64,000 bases of DNA from Rahnella ecdela (GCF_019049625.1 NZ_JAFMOY010000112.1:22949-86948), one strand, 5' to 3'. Positions 46,745-55,519 are shown, counted from the first letter of the stretch. A program made the numbers and translations. Notes: generated by a model from the sequence alone, not told the origin.

Positions 46745-47559
46745 CAGACCGCCACTCCTCGCAGCGCTGCGTGATTCTGATGCGACGCGTCGGCCTGTCT
46801 GGCAGCGTGCACCAGTTGCCGGGAATAAGGATGTTGCGGATGACGGAGTAACTGCGCCATCGGCGCGGATTCCACCAGCACGCCGTTTTCCATCACCAGC
46901 GCGCGCTCGCATAACTGCGCGGCGACGGCGATATCGTGGGTAATAAACAGCAGAGCGCGCGTAGGGCTGGCAGAATAGGCTGTTTGCATGACCTGCAAAA
47001 CCTGATGCTGGGTGAGTACATCCAGCGCGGTAGTCGGCTCGTCGGCGAGCAGCAGCGAAGACGACGACTGCATCGCCAGCGCAAGACACAACCGCTGGCG
47101 CTGACCACCGGAAAGTTCCGCCGGATACCTGGCCGTTAATTGCGCGATATCGCCAAGTCCTACGGCATCCAGCATGGCGAGGAGTTCTTGGACGCTGGCG
47201 ACGGGCAGGGCGAGACGCAGCTGTTTACCGATTGTCATCAGCGGATTCAGTGCCGTAGACGAATCCTGAAAAACGGTGGCCACGCGGCTGTATGAGCAAC
47301 GTGAAACCGGAGGTTTGCCGCACACTTCCAGGCCGTTCACCCGAATGCTGCCACGGAGATCTGCGCGTGCGGGCGCTGTGCCGGTGATGGCTTTGGCGGT
47401 CAGCGATTTACCCGAGCCGGAAGCGCCGAGCAGGCAAACGCGTTCACCTGCGTTGATGTTGAAACTCAAACCGGAAATACGATTTTCACCCGCGAGCCAT
47501 AACGTCAGTCCTTCAACCGCCAGAACCGGTGCGGTGTGTTGTGCTCTGTCTTGCGTCAT
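46744..47559 (-). CDS. ABC ATPase, first gene of the metal-type importer operon
   Basis: A 271-residue DppD/NikD-like ATPase: Walker A GASGSGKSL, FQDSSTALNPLM, signature LSGGQRQR, Walker [14 protein letters not shown]-loop ITHD. First gene of the operon that runs to 41377. A Zur-type palindrome lies ~36-50 nt before its ATG, which points to zinc control. Confidence 0.88.
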   Translation of the reverse strand: MTQDRAQHTAPVLAVEGLTLWLAGENRISGLSFNINAGERVCLLGASGSGKSLTAKAITGTAPARADLRGSIRVNGLEVCGKPPVSRCSYSRVATVFQDSSTALNPLMTIGKQLRLALPVASVQELLAMLDAVGLGDIAQLTARYPAELSGGQRQRLCLALAMQSSSSLLLADEPTTALDVLTQHQVLQVMQTAYSASPTRALLFITHDIAVAAQLCERALVMENGVLVESAPMAQLLRHPQHPYSRQLVHAARQADASHQNHAALRGVAV

Positions 47560-47594
47560 CCCTGAACCTATTCATCTCTGGGGTGCTTATGATA

Positions 47595-47609
47595 TGTGAT
47601 AACATAACA
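47595..47609. promoter_or_regulatory. Zur-type operator
   Basis: TGTGATAACATAACA matches the enterobacterial Zur core TGTTATAWTATAACA at 13 of 15 positions and is an imperfect palindrome. It lies just before the metal-type ABC/MFS operon. The match is by eye and binding is inferred. Confidence 0.6.
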
Positions 47610-47837
47610 AAATGTATCAGTTTGATGCAAAAGGTTTTGGGATTTTTCTTCTCGTCAGACTGGATTTTAAGGAAGGAAAAATCAGAGTTCATGCTTACGG
47701 TAAACAGCCTTATCACTGCGGGTGTAATAGAAACATATGCGAAATGAAAGGAAAAAAAGCGCCGTCAGCGTCAGCCTTATTTATCCGCGTGCATGTGCAC
47801 ATCTTTTATTGTATTAAACTCATTGGGGGTGAGAAAA

Positions 47838-47877
47838 ACAACGCCTAAAACATTCGCTTTAGGACGTTGCTTTTTTA
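47838..47877. terminator. Bidirectional terminator next to an orphan immunity gene
   Basis: CAACGCCTAAA (47839-47849) pairs with TTTAGGACGTTG (47858-47869, one bulged A); six Ts follow on the + strand and GTTTTTC on the - strand. It lies 20 nt after the 47898 immunity stop. The rest of 47610-47897 shows no gene. Confidence 0.75.
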
Positions 47878-47897
47878 AACTCTATTTAGAGAAAAGG

Positions 47898-48182
47898 TCA
47901 CTCGAGACCATATTTTTTCTCGGCTGCAAAGGTGGGTTTCGACCAATTTGGGCCTTTTTTATAGCTATAACCACCCCCGGAGTATATACGGCCGTCCTCC
48001 TCAAGATTCTTTATGGCATCGATCAGTTTGATGTTGTATTTTCCGTATTTAGTGGAGGCTTTATATCTCCCGAAAAACTGCTCTATAGACGGATGGGATA
48101 TACCACTTTCGCTGAGTTCGACGAGAAATGTAATTATGTCTTCCATTTCTTCATCTTGAACCATTGCATAAAAATTTACCAT
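47898..48182 (-). CDS. Probable bacteriocin immunity protein (orphan paralogue)
   Basis: A 94-residue acidic protein. Its C-terminus (KKGPNWSKPTFAAEKKYGLE) has the same pattern as the end of the 48686 gene product (KGPNWKAPKFVTEKKYGIK), so the two are paralogues; the N-terminal parts differ. No toxin gene lies directly upstream, making it an orphan. AGGTG precedes the ATG. Immunity function is inferred from the paralogue next to a toxin module. Confidence 0.65.
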   Translation of the reverse strand: MVNFYAMVQDEEMEDIITFLVELSESGISHPSIEQFFGRYKASTKYGKYNIKLIDAIKNLEEDGRIYSGGGYSYKKGPNWSKPTFAAEKKYGLE

Positions 48183-48685
48183 TTAGCACCTCATTATTTA
48201 TTACTGAGTTTTAGAAAAAATGATTAATACGCTGGGGAAATGATCAGCGAAAACACCTCATGCCCGATCACGTTTCTGTTTTCAAACCTCCTGGTATGCA
48301 AGCTAAGACTGTGTCACTGGCTTACCGTCCCTCTAAAGTATTTTAACAAGATGGTCGATAACCTCTTTTTTTAAAGAGAGTTTTAACAACGTGATGTGTA
48401 CAGTGTCATCTGAACTATCACGGCGAGAACAATGCGGGTACTTCGCCAGACAAGCTTTTAATGATGCCGCCAGCTATGTCGATATAGTTTTCATATTTGC
48501 TCTACTTCCTTTTAGCATTAGTCACCCCATAGCTGTTTCTGACATCATATGTACATGGTCGACTTCTTTTTAGCCGTATAGGGACGCCTGTGAGTAAAGT
48601 CCGGCAATCCGCCTTAGAAATAACTGCCAGCAATCTATCGTCTACTGGAAGTGGTAGAAACAAAATCGTCCGAAAATGTTAATAA
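48183..48685. other. AT-rich spacer between two immunity genes
   Basis: About 500 bp with no convincing gene in any frame. A 60-codon frame at 48391-48573 on the + strand has no ribosome site or recognisable content. It may hold decayed remains of an earlier toxin cassette, which I cannot prove. Confidence 0.45.
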
Positions 48686-48943
48686 TTATTTGATGCCGTA
48701 TTTTTTCTCGGTCACAAATTTGGGTGCTTTCCAATTAGGACCTTTTATTACTTTACCGTTCTGATCCTGAAGGACGCCTTTTTGGAATAATTCATCATAT
48801 GTAGATGATAATTCGCCGATAGAAGTCACATTAAAGCGGTTATAAGTGTACAGGCGATCTAGTTTTCGGTAGTCGGAAGTAGGTCCCAGAAAGCTTAGTA
48901 CGTCTTCTACACTTTCATTTTTGATTATATCTTTTAATGACAT
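48686..48943 (-). CDS. Probable immunity protein for the orphan toxin module
   Basis: An 85-residue protein sharing the GPNW-x-x-P-x-F-x-x-EKKYG end with the 47898 product. It starts one nt inside the stop of the toxin-tail frame upstream (TAATG) behind a strong GGAGG, the classic toxin-immunity arrangement. The immunity family is not identified by name. Confidence 0.7.
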   Translation of the reverse strand: MSLKDIIKNESVEDVLSFLGPTSDYRKLDRLYTYNRFNVTSIGELSSTYDELFQKGVLQDQNGKVIKGPNWKAPKFVTEKKYGIK

Positions 48944-49740
48944 TATTCTTTTCCTCCAAGAGCATTTTTTAATTCCTGTTCGTCTGCAGCCTGCAGAGCA
49001 TCGTCAGTGTAAAAAGACTGCTCCTTTTCATTTATTTTATCGTCTTCGAGAGTGGCTGTATGCGTATTACTCCATGCAGCTTTTTGCTCATGAACACTTT
49101 TGGGAACTTCGCCGTCTTTTATGCCTGGATTACGATATCGCTCCAGCTCTCTGATTTCGTGGGTGTAAAAACGCGTGTCGGTATCGGTGGTCTGCAGCTC
49201 TCCCTTAAGGATTCTCTCAAGACGGTCGATCATTACCTTATTTTCAAGTGTTTGTTCAAAACACCCTTATGCAGCTTCACCTTATCTCTCCCGGCGCGAT
49301 TAATGCTGGCACTTTTCCAGTCAAGGTTCTGAATGGGGCCGTCGGTGTTGTAATCACGTCCGCTGTACTTCCCCTTCGCATTGGTCTCGCCGTAGAGGTT
49401 GCTGAACATCACACACACCGGCTCTACGCCCGTACCTGCTGCATCTGGACGCCAGTAGATAAAGTCCTGCAACACGGCCACGTCTGCTTCAGGGGTGACG
49501 GTGGTGACCAGTGTCTCCACTGATTTCACCTCCGTCCCCGTACGACCTTCAGCACCGGCACCGTCCCCGTCCCGGGCAAGCTGCCTTCGCCCGTTTTAAG
49601 AGCCTGAGCGTCAGCCGGTCATTTTCCAGAACAGCGCACCGTGCACCGGCAGGTCCGCTGCTGATACGTCAGGTTCACGCGGCTGCTCTGGACCGCGCTG
49701 AGCGGATAAGAGAGCAGTGCTCTACCATCATTTCCTCCAG
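48943..49740 (-). pseudogene. Decayed duplicate bacteriocin tail with a second toxin domain
   Basis: A broken copy of the 3' half of the bacteriocin gene at 50116. Bases ~49540-49740 match 50725-50915 (pyocin-S domain) but are out of frame; about 200 bp of the Pro-rich linker are missing. Frame 49233-49529 restarts with LVTTVTPEADV and FIYWRPDA, then switches after VMFS to an unrelated toxin tail (YSGRDYNTDGPIQNLDW). Near 49255-49265 the frame breaks again; the rest (KVMIDRLERILKGEL, FYTHEIRELERYR, THTATLEDD) continues in the 48943-49233 frame. The toxin domain resembles polymorphic-toxin tails seen elsewhere; its activity is unknown to me. Confidence 0.7.
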
Positions 49741-49802
49741 GTCACACAGGCTAAGTGCGTAAGCAAGATATGGATGTATATGCGACCTAGTGAGCATTTA
49801 AT

Positions 49803-49832
49803 TAAATAGCATCCGGCATTACCGCCGGATGC
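49803..49832 (-). terminator. Terminator after the colicin-D-type immunity gene
   Basis: GCATCCGGC (49809-49817) and GCCGGATGC (49824-49832) form a perfect 9-bp stem with a 6-nt loop; on the - strand it is followed by TATTTAATT. Confidence 0.65.
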
Positions 49833-49846
49833 TTGAACTTTAAACG

Positions 49847-50119
49847 TCAAAGCAGGTTGAATTTTTCAAGCAACGCTTTCACCTCAATCCTCAACGTAGC
49901 TTCATCTAGTTCATAATCATCTCTGTCAGCTTCTGGATTGTAACAATCGGCGACGACAAATATGCTAGAACAACACTCGGATACAATATCGGTGTCTTTT
50001 TCCTGATTATTTGAATCTCTTTCTACTTTCCATAGACGAATATACTCATCAGCAAAATTATCTGCGTTCAGCGTCGACTCAGCAAATTGTTTGGCAAAAT
50101 CAATTAACGTCATACTCAT
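49847..50119 (-). CDS. Colicin D-type immunity protein
   Basis: A 90-residue protein similar to ImmD of colicin D over its length: IDFAKQFAES start, NPEADRDDYELD centre and IEVKALLEKFNLL end. ImmD blocks the tRNase by covering its active site. The start overlaps the bacteriocin stop (ATGA), so the two are co-translated. Confidence 0.85.
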   Translation of the reverse strand: MSMTLIDFAKQFAESTLNADNFADEYIRLWKVERDSNNQEKDTDIVSECCSSIFVVADCYNPEADRDDYELDEATLRIEVKALLEKFNLL

Positions 50120-52125
50120 TGTAATATCCCCTTATCGATAAAGTTTTGAAATTGCGGCTCTCCAGGCTTTAACTTCCACCCTGTGACAAACTTTCCTTTA
50201 CTATCAATAACAATGACGTTATTTGTGTTAGGGTTAAAGAATACATCTGAGTCTTCTTTTCTAGGATAAGTTCCTTTTTTAATTGTTTCCTTATCTGCAA
50301 GATGCGCTTCAATTGCATCCCTGAATTTAGTTAACGTTTCACGGTTTTTCTTCGTGTCTTTGATACCAAAATCACTGGCATGCTTAAGGTATTTTTTATG
50401 CAACTGCTTACGGGTAAAGCGTCCTGAATCAAGTGGATCACTGAACATTACATACATAGGTTCGACACCCGTACCAACCGCATCAGGACGCCAGTAGATA
50501 AAGTCCTGCAACCCGTTCACGTCTGCTTCGGGGGTGACAGTGGTGACCAGCTTTTCGACCGGTTTGGCTGCTGTGCCCGTATGCCACGGCGTGACCGGAA
50601 CCGGAGAGCGGTTGCCGGTGTCAGCGGGCGCCACCGGGACAGGGACCGGATTAATCAGGACGGTCCGGGGCGGCAGTCCTCCGACCGCGGGCACCGTGAT
50701 ACGGTCCAGGCCCGTTGCCTCATCCCGTACGGCCTTCAGCACCGGCACCGTTCCGGGCAGGCTGCCTTCGCCCGTTTTTAACAGCCTGAGCGTCAGCCGG
50801 TCATTTTCCAGGACCAGCGCACCGCGCACCGGCAGGTTTGCCGTGGAGGCACCGGGCGTCAGGCTCACGCCGCTGCCCTGGACCGCGCTGAGCGGATAAG
50901 AGAACAGGGCGGGGACGTCACGCCCGGGCACCTTGTCGCTGCCTTTACCGGCTTCCATCGGCCAAAACCCCGCCACCACCACGCCCAGGCGCGGACCGAG
51001 GGCGTTTACCGTTGCCGCACGTTTAAGCTCGGCCCAGCCTTTGGACAGCACGTACAGGATGTCATCCGCCAGCTCCATGGCACCGCTGCCGGCTGCCGCA
51101 AACTGCGCCGTGCCCGGATGCCCTCCCAGCACCATGGCGCCAGGCGCGCGCAGGGCAGTCTCCGCCGCGCTGACCATCTGCGCCGTATAGACGGGGGCGG
51201 GGTGTACGCTGGCCCGGGCCATCAGCTCCGCCGTGGCCTTGCGCAGCCGTGCTGCCGCGCGGGCTCGGGCATCCGCTTCCGCTTTGGCTTTCGCGTCGGC
51301 CGCTTGTCTGGCCGCGGCCTCCGAGCTGGCCTGACTGGCGGCCGCGGCGTCTGCCTGCGCCCGCGCCTGGTGTTCCTGGCGCAGGGCGTTCAGCCGGTTT
51401 TCTGCGCCGGCCTTGTCCCGCTGATACTGCTCTGCCCGCTGCTGGAGCTGGGCGGCTTCGTGACGGGCCTGCGCCGCCGCGTTGCGCTCGCGGTTGATGT
51501 CATTTTGCTTCGCATCCGCCTGCGCCTTGACCGCGTTCGACTGTTGCAGCATCGTCGACCCCACGCGAAACAGGGGGTGGAATCCGTCGTTCATGACGCC
51601 CTGATTGACGAACCGCTGGTAGCCGTCAAAGAGCTGCTGCTGGCGCTGGCGCAGGACATTTTGCTCGTTTTGCACGTTGTTGGCCGCCCCGTCGTGGGCA
51701 CTGGCGCGCCCGTCGGCAGAGGCCTTTTGCTGCACCGCGATATTTATCTGGTACTGGTATTCATCAATCTGGCGCTGGACCGCCGCTTCCTGCTGTTGCT
51801 CCAGCTGCCGGCGGGCCGCGGCCCCCGTCAGCTGTTGCTGCCGCGCGGCGGCTTTCTCGCTGTCAGGGCGATATTTCTCCGGGACGAGTCCACTGCGGAT
51901 GCGGTCGATATCCTGCTTCGTGCGCTCAGCCGCCGCGAGGAGGGCCGCCAGGTCCTTCTTATCGCCGGCGATAAGCTGCTCCGTGGCCGCTTTATCACCC
52001 TGGCGTTTTGCAATGTATTGCCTGGCCTGGTTGACGTCCGCTGCGCTGCGGGGCCACCAGACGCGGCCGTTATTGAGCATAATGTCGGCCTCAATATAGA
52101 GTACGGCATTTTCCTCGGCGGCCAT
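50116..52125 (-). CDS. Pyocin-S/colicin-like bacteriocin with colicin-D-type nuclease domain (main part)
   Basis: A 669-residue frame. Residues 1-~300 are Gln/Ala-rich coiled coil (translocation/receptor rod). Residues ~310-560 form a pyocin-S domain (LPVRGALVLENDRLTLRLLKT in pieces, LQDFIYWRPDA, EPMYVMFSDP). The last ~90 residues resemble the colicin D tRNase domain: KHASDFGI (candidate catalytic His), GTYPRKEDSDVFFNPNTNN and GKFVTGWKL. Colicin D cuts tRNA-Arg anticodon loops. The true N-terminus is the 141-codon frame upstream, in the same frame but separated by a TAA at 52156-52158. Expression needs readthrough, restart at 52125, or the gene is a recent pseudogene. Confidence 0.85.
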   Translation of the reverse strand: MAAEENAVLYIEADIMLNNGRVWWPRSAADVNQARQYIAKRQGDKAATEQLIAGDKKDLAALLAAAERTKQDIDRIRSGLVPEKYRPDSEKAAARQQQLTGAAARRQLEQQQEAAVQRQIDEYQYQINIAVQQKASADGRASAHDGAANNVQNEQNVLRQRQQQLFDGYQRFVNQGVMNDGFHPLFRVGSTMLQQSNAVKAQADAKQNDINRERNAAAQARHEAAQLQQRAEQYQRDKAGAENRLNALRQEHQARAQADAAAASQASSEAAARQAADAKAKAEADARARAAARLRKATAELMARASVHPAPVYTAQMVSAAETALRAPGAMVLGGHPGTAQFAAAGSGAMELADDILYVLSKGWAELKRAATVNALGPRLGVVVAGFWPMEAGKGSDKVPGRDVPALFSYPLSAVQGSGVSLTPGASTANLPVRGALVLENDRLTLRLLKTGEGSLPGTVPVLKAVRDEATGLDRITVPAVGGLPPRTVLINPVPVPVAPADTGNRSPVPVTPWHTGTAAKPVEKLVTTVTPEADVNGLQDFIYWRPDAVGTGVEPMYVMFSDPLDSGRFTRKQLHKKYLKHASDFGIKDTKKNRETLTKFRDAIEAHLADKETIKKGTYPRKEDSDVFFNPNTNNVIVIDSKGKFVTGWKLKPGEPQFQNFIDKGILQ

Positions 52126-52155
52126 TCTCGCCTGCAGCTCCCGGGCCAGCGCCTG

Positions 52156-52581
52156 TTATAAATCCAGGGTGGCCTGTGCCCGCTCGCCCGGGGGGGCATT
52201 ATTTTTTCCCCTCAGGCTGATTTCTGCGTTCAGCCGCTGGTTCTGCGCATGGGTGAGCTGCTCATCAAGCGCGACCTGTTTCTTGTGTGCGTCGTCCACC
52301 GCAATGGAGAGCTCCTGCTGGTGGATTTGCGCGACGCTTCGGGCCATCGCCAGGGCGTCCACGGTCTGAGAAACGGAGCCGGGGCGAAAGACGAGGGACA
52401 TGCCCAGGCCGCCGTTCAGTGCGTTCAGCTTGCGGCTGAAATCGCCGCTCACGTAGCCCTCAACGCCGAGGGTATCTTCCACGGAGCCCGACATATCCAG
52501 GTCCCGCTGCCAGTCCACGCCGTTACCATCGGGGTGATGGTAGTAACCGGCGGCTGTCATTTTGTCTGCATCAAGTGCCAT
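52156..52581 (-). CDS. N-terminal part of the bacteriocin, ending at an in-frame TAA
   Basis: A 141-residue frame that begins the bacteriocin. Residues 28-45 contain SGSVEDTLGVEGY, which has the look of a TonB box (compare DTMVV in colicins B and D). Residues ~80-140 begin the coiled coil. Its stop TAA is in phase with the 669-residue frame; replacing it with CAA would give one ~821-residue protein. AAGGATAAGG precedes the ATG. LexA and Fur boxes lie just upstream. Confidence 0.75.
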   Translation of the reverse strand: MALDADKMTAAGYYHHPDGNGVDWQRDLDMSGSVEDTLGVEGYVSGDFSRKLNALNGGLGMSLVFRPGSVSQTVDALAMARSVAQIHQQELSIAVDDAHKKQVALDEQLTHAQNQRLNAEISLRGKNNAPPGERAQATLDL

Positions 52582-52617
52582 ATCCTTATCCTTGGTTCAT
52601 ACGGTTGAGTGTAAATA

Positions 52618-52633
52618 CTGTAATTACATACAG
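52618..52633. promoter_or_regulatory. LexA (SOS) box
   Basis: CTGTAATTACATACAG: a perfect CTGT-N8-ACAG LexA core within TACTGTAATTACATACAGCA, 37 nt before the bacteriocin ATG. Indicates DNA-damage induction, as usual for colicins. Confidence 0.85.
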
Positions 52634-52673
52634 CACTCACACCGTACTCTCGGTCCATGAGGAGATCAACGTA

Positions 52674-52702
52674 ATGATAAGCATTATCATTTGTGTCGTC
52701 AA
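52674..52702 (-). promoter_or_regulatory. Bacteriocin promoter
   Basis: On the - strand TTGACG (52702-52697), a 17-bp spacer and TATCAT (52679-52674). The -10 lies within the Fur box. The LexA box is ~40 nt downstream, so a second, closer promoter is possible. Confidence 0.5.
52675..52689. promoter_or_regulatory. Fur box
   Basis: TGATAAGCATTATCA matches the 7-1-7 Fur motif TGATAATNATTATCA with one mismatch and extends as a palindrome. It overlaps the predicted -10, suggesting iron repression of the bacteriocin. Confidence 0.75.
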
Positions 52703-53053
52703 TGGCACAAAAATTAACCTAGCTCACTAAAGGAAAAGAAGGATTAAGATGGAATGAAGCCGCGTCTGGAGAATACGAAACATCAGAATGATGACTTACG
52801 TAAGTTTTGAAGCAGTGCTTGTAGGAAGAGATTCGTTGAAGGAAACAAAGGAGGACTACCATCACACGCCTGGAGATCTCGATCATCATTAGCGAAGGAT
52901 ATTTTCAGGATTGAGGATTATTAGGGGTATGCGGCTTTTCATGAAACAACCTTCATCATTGAGAGATTGCACGCGAACCCTGGATTGGGATTGAGCTAAG
53001 TGATGCGAAGTGAATTCATCCTTCACATCATCTTGTGGCGAACGTGTTGCTCT
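52703..53053. other. Spacer between bacteriocin promoter and scrR end
   Basis: About 350 bp; I see no gene, repeat or clear terminator. Confidence 0.5.
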
Positions 53054-54109
53054 CTATTTTATTTGCGTGAACTGCGCGGAGCGCCAGTGTAGTTTGGGGG
53101 TTAGAAAACATTGCGTCTGCTCGACAGGTTGGTCATTCATCAGGTCGCTGATCACGCTGAAACAATGCATGGCCAGCTCCCGGCAGTCCTGAGCAACGGT
53201 ATCAATTTTCACGGACAGAGAATCGTAGAGGTAGTGATCGTCAAAACTACACAGATGGATATCGCTTTCCAGCAACTGGTGCTGGCTCATATAACGTAAA
53301 ACCCCTTCCATTAGACCGCATGAGGCCACGAAAAGCGCTTTTGGCGGACGTCCGAGACGTGCACAGAGCTGCGCGAACATTTCGTATCCGGAACTTGGGT
53401 GATAATTTCCGTACAGGATCCAGTCAGGATCCAACGGGACACCTTCCCGTTGCAGCCCCAGCTGGTAACCCGCCAGGCGGTCACGGGTCGGGGAAATCCG
53501 CTGCTGACCGCCGAGAAAATAGAATTCATCACGCTGCGTTTGCGCTATCCGCGAGACCAGTTCAGCTGAGGATTCGATGGCTTCGCAGACCACAATCGGC
53601 AGTTGCGTGTCCTGCATATGACGGTCGAATAAGACCACGGGTAACTGCTGACTGATTTTGACGTATTCCGCATCATTGAGCATGCTGGACGCCACAATCA
53701 GCCCGTCAACCTGACGCTGTATCAGATTGTTGACCACCATGGTTTCCTGACTGGTATTTTCATCCGTACAGGCGATCAACAGCTGCATCCCGTTTTCGCG
53801 ACACAGCGTTTCCAGTTCGTTCGAACAGGCGGCAAAACCGTAGTTGGTCATTTCCGGCACCACCAGCCCCAGCGTAAAACTGCGGGAGACATTGAGTGAA
53901 CGGGCGTGAATGCTCGGCTGATAATGATGTTCAGCTGCGACGGCGAGTACCCGATCCCTTGTGGGATCGGAGATCCGAAACTTTTTGCTGTGTCCGTTGA
54001 GCACCTGGCTGGCAGTCGATTTGGACACGCCAGCCAGTTCGGCTATGCCACTGATAGTGATGCGTTTGGTCTTTTTCACTGCGCCATATTCTGTTGTCCG
54101 GAAAGACAT
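53054..54109 (-). CDS. scrR: Sucrose operon repressor ScrR (LacI family)
   Basis: A 351-residue LacI-type repressor: [25 protein letters not shown], hinge at [10 protein letters not shown], and the ScrR-typical blocks [27 protein letters not shown] (in pieces) and [18 protein letters not shown]. ScrR represses scr genes and is released by fructose or fructose-1-phosphate. The ATG follows the scrB stop directly; an internal GTG at codon 11 matches where other ScrR proteins begin. Last gene of scrYABR. Confidence 0.95.
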   Translation of the reverse strand: MSFRTTEYGAVKKTKRITISGIAELAGVSKSTASQVLNGHSKKFRISDPTRDRVLAVAAEHHYQPSIHARSLNVSRSFTLGLVVPEMTNYGFAACSNELETLCRENGMQLLIACTDENTSQETMVVNNLIQRQVDGLIVASSMLNDAEYVKISQQLPVVLFDRHMQDTQLPIVVCEAIESSAELVSRIAQTQRDEFYFLGGQQRISPTRDRLAGYQLGLQREGVPLDPDWILYGNYHPSSGYEMFAQLCARLGRPPKALFVASCGLMEGVLRYMSQHQLLESDIHLCSFDDHYLYDSLSVKIDTVAQDCRELAMHCFSVISDLMNDQPVEQTQCFLTPKLHWRSAQFTQIK

Positions 54110-55519
54110 TTATTCTATCACGCATTCCGCCAACGACCAGTAGCGCAACGTAATTTGCCCGGTTCCCCGCAAGATCAATTGTGCCGGTAATACAGGGTAA
54201 TAGCGTGAGGACATCACCGCTTCGCCGTCATTGATGAAAATCTCCAAACTTGAGGTATCGCTCAACACCGTCAGTTTGCGCAACTGGCCCCGCCAGACGC
54301 GATGTTCAGTCAAGCCCGTGCGCCGGTTGTTTCGCGTTAAACGCAACCATTCCCCGTCGAAACTGAGCGTCATGTCGCCACCAAAATCCGCGCTGAAAGC
54401 CTGTTCAGTAACAATTTCCGTCTCGGCTTTTGTGATGTCCAGAGGAGGGCAATCGTCGGCAATCCCATGCCATGCCTGTTCATCACGACGGAGTTGTTGC
54501 AGTTCACGTGCCGGTTTTTGCATGATTTTACCCGCCACCAGCGTCAGTTCGCGCGGGGAGGTCATCGTATGCAGCCAGCCGTTTTGTATCGTTGGCTGGA
54601 AAAATTCATCGCCGTCTGGGATCCCCATCCAGCCGATCAGCAGGCGTCGCCCGTCATCTGTCTGCGTGGTTTGCGGCGCATAAAATTCGAATCCCAGATC
54701 AAGTTCAGTGAATTCGCCGTGTGTAAATTCTGCCTTTTCATAATCCAGCTGCCCGACAAAATAACCCGACTGAAACGTATTCAGATAACGGTCAGATTCC
54801 GCTGCCAAACCCTGCGGACAGCAGATCAGAATATCGTTATCTGCCAGCCGGAATAAATCCGGACATTCCCACATGTAGCCGAATTCGCCAAGCCCGTGTA
54901 ATCCTGAACCCGCAATTTCGCCCAGAAGATCCCAGGCTGATAAATCGTCAGCTCGCAGCAATAACACTTTGCCTTTGAGGCTGACATCCTGAGCACCCAG
55001 TACCATGTACCAGTGGTTTTCATGGCGCCAGACTTTCGGATCACGCACATGTCCGGTATAGCCTTCCGGCAGATTAAATACTGGCCCGGTTTTATCAAAT
55101 TCGCCGTCTGCATTCTCGCGCGCCAGACACTGAAATGCCGTACGGCAGCCATCGGGATACTTCACGTTACCGGTGTAAATCAGCGTCAGCTGGCCGTTAT
55201 CGGTCACGGCTGAGCCTGAATAACAGCCGTGTGACTCGTAGGCTTCTGACGGTGCCAGCGCCAGCGGCTCATGCTGCCAGTGCAGTAAATCTGCCGAGCT
55301 CCAGTGCCCCCAGAATTTAGCGCCGTGCGCGCAGGCCAGCGGGTTCCATTGATAGAACAAATGGAAACGACCGTTATGCTGAATAAATCCGTTCGGGTCA
55401 TTGAGCAGCCCGACCGGCGGTGCGAGATGCCAGCCGGGCCGATAAGGGTCTGCCGCCGCTTTAACCTGACCGGCTACCACGCTGCGCAGTGCTTTTTTTA
55501 GCAAGCTGGTTTCTGTCAT
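54110..55519 (-). CDS. scrB: Sucrose-6-phosphate hydrolase (GH32)
   Basis: A 469-residue GH32 enzyme: nucleophile motif LLNDPNGF, FYQWNP, the RDPKVW transition-state motif and ECPDLF with the acid/base Glu. It splits sucrose-6-phosphate from ScrA into glucose-6-phosphate and fructose. The start overlaps the scrA stop by 4 nt (ATGA). Confidence 0.96.
   Translation of the reverse strand: MTETSLLKKALRSVVAGQVKAAADPYRPGWHLAPPVGLLNDPNGFIQHNGRFHLFYQWNPLACAHGAKFWGHWSSADLLHWQHEPLALAPSEAYESHGCYSGSAVTDNGQLTLIYTGNVKYPDGCRTAFQCLARENADGEFDKTGPVFNLPEGYTGHVRDPKVWRHENHWYMVLGAQDVSLKGKVLLLRADDLSAWDLLGEIAGSGLHGLGEFGYMWECPDLFRLADNDILICCPQGLAAESDRYLNTFQSGYFVGQLDYEKAEFTHGEFTELDLGFEFYAPQTTQTDDGRRLLIGWMGIPDGDEFFQPTIQNGWLHTMTSPRELTLVAGKIMQKPARELQQLRRDEQAWHGIADDCPPLDITKAETEIVTEQAFSADFGGDMTLSFDGEWLRLTRNNRRTGLTEHRVWRGQLRKLTVLSDTSSLEIFINDGEAVMSSRYYPVLPAQLILRGTGQITLRYWSLAECVIE

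Noticed and set aside
46745..47089. Upstream extension of the second ATPase frame
   Set aside because: It overlaps the first ATPase gene; the true start at 46744 is set by a TGATG overlap and family N-terminus.
49511..49762. 83-codon + strand frame near the decayed toxin copy
   Set aside because: It is the antisense of the pyocin-S remnant, not an independent gene.
51118..52161. 347-codon + strand frame opposite the bacteriocin
   Set aside because: Low-complexity Arg/Leu-rich translation caused by the Ala/Gln-rich coiled coil on the other strand.
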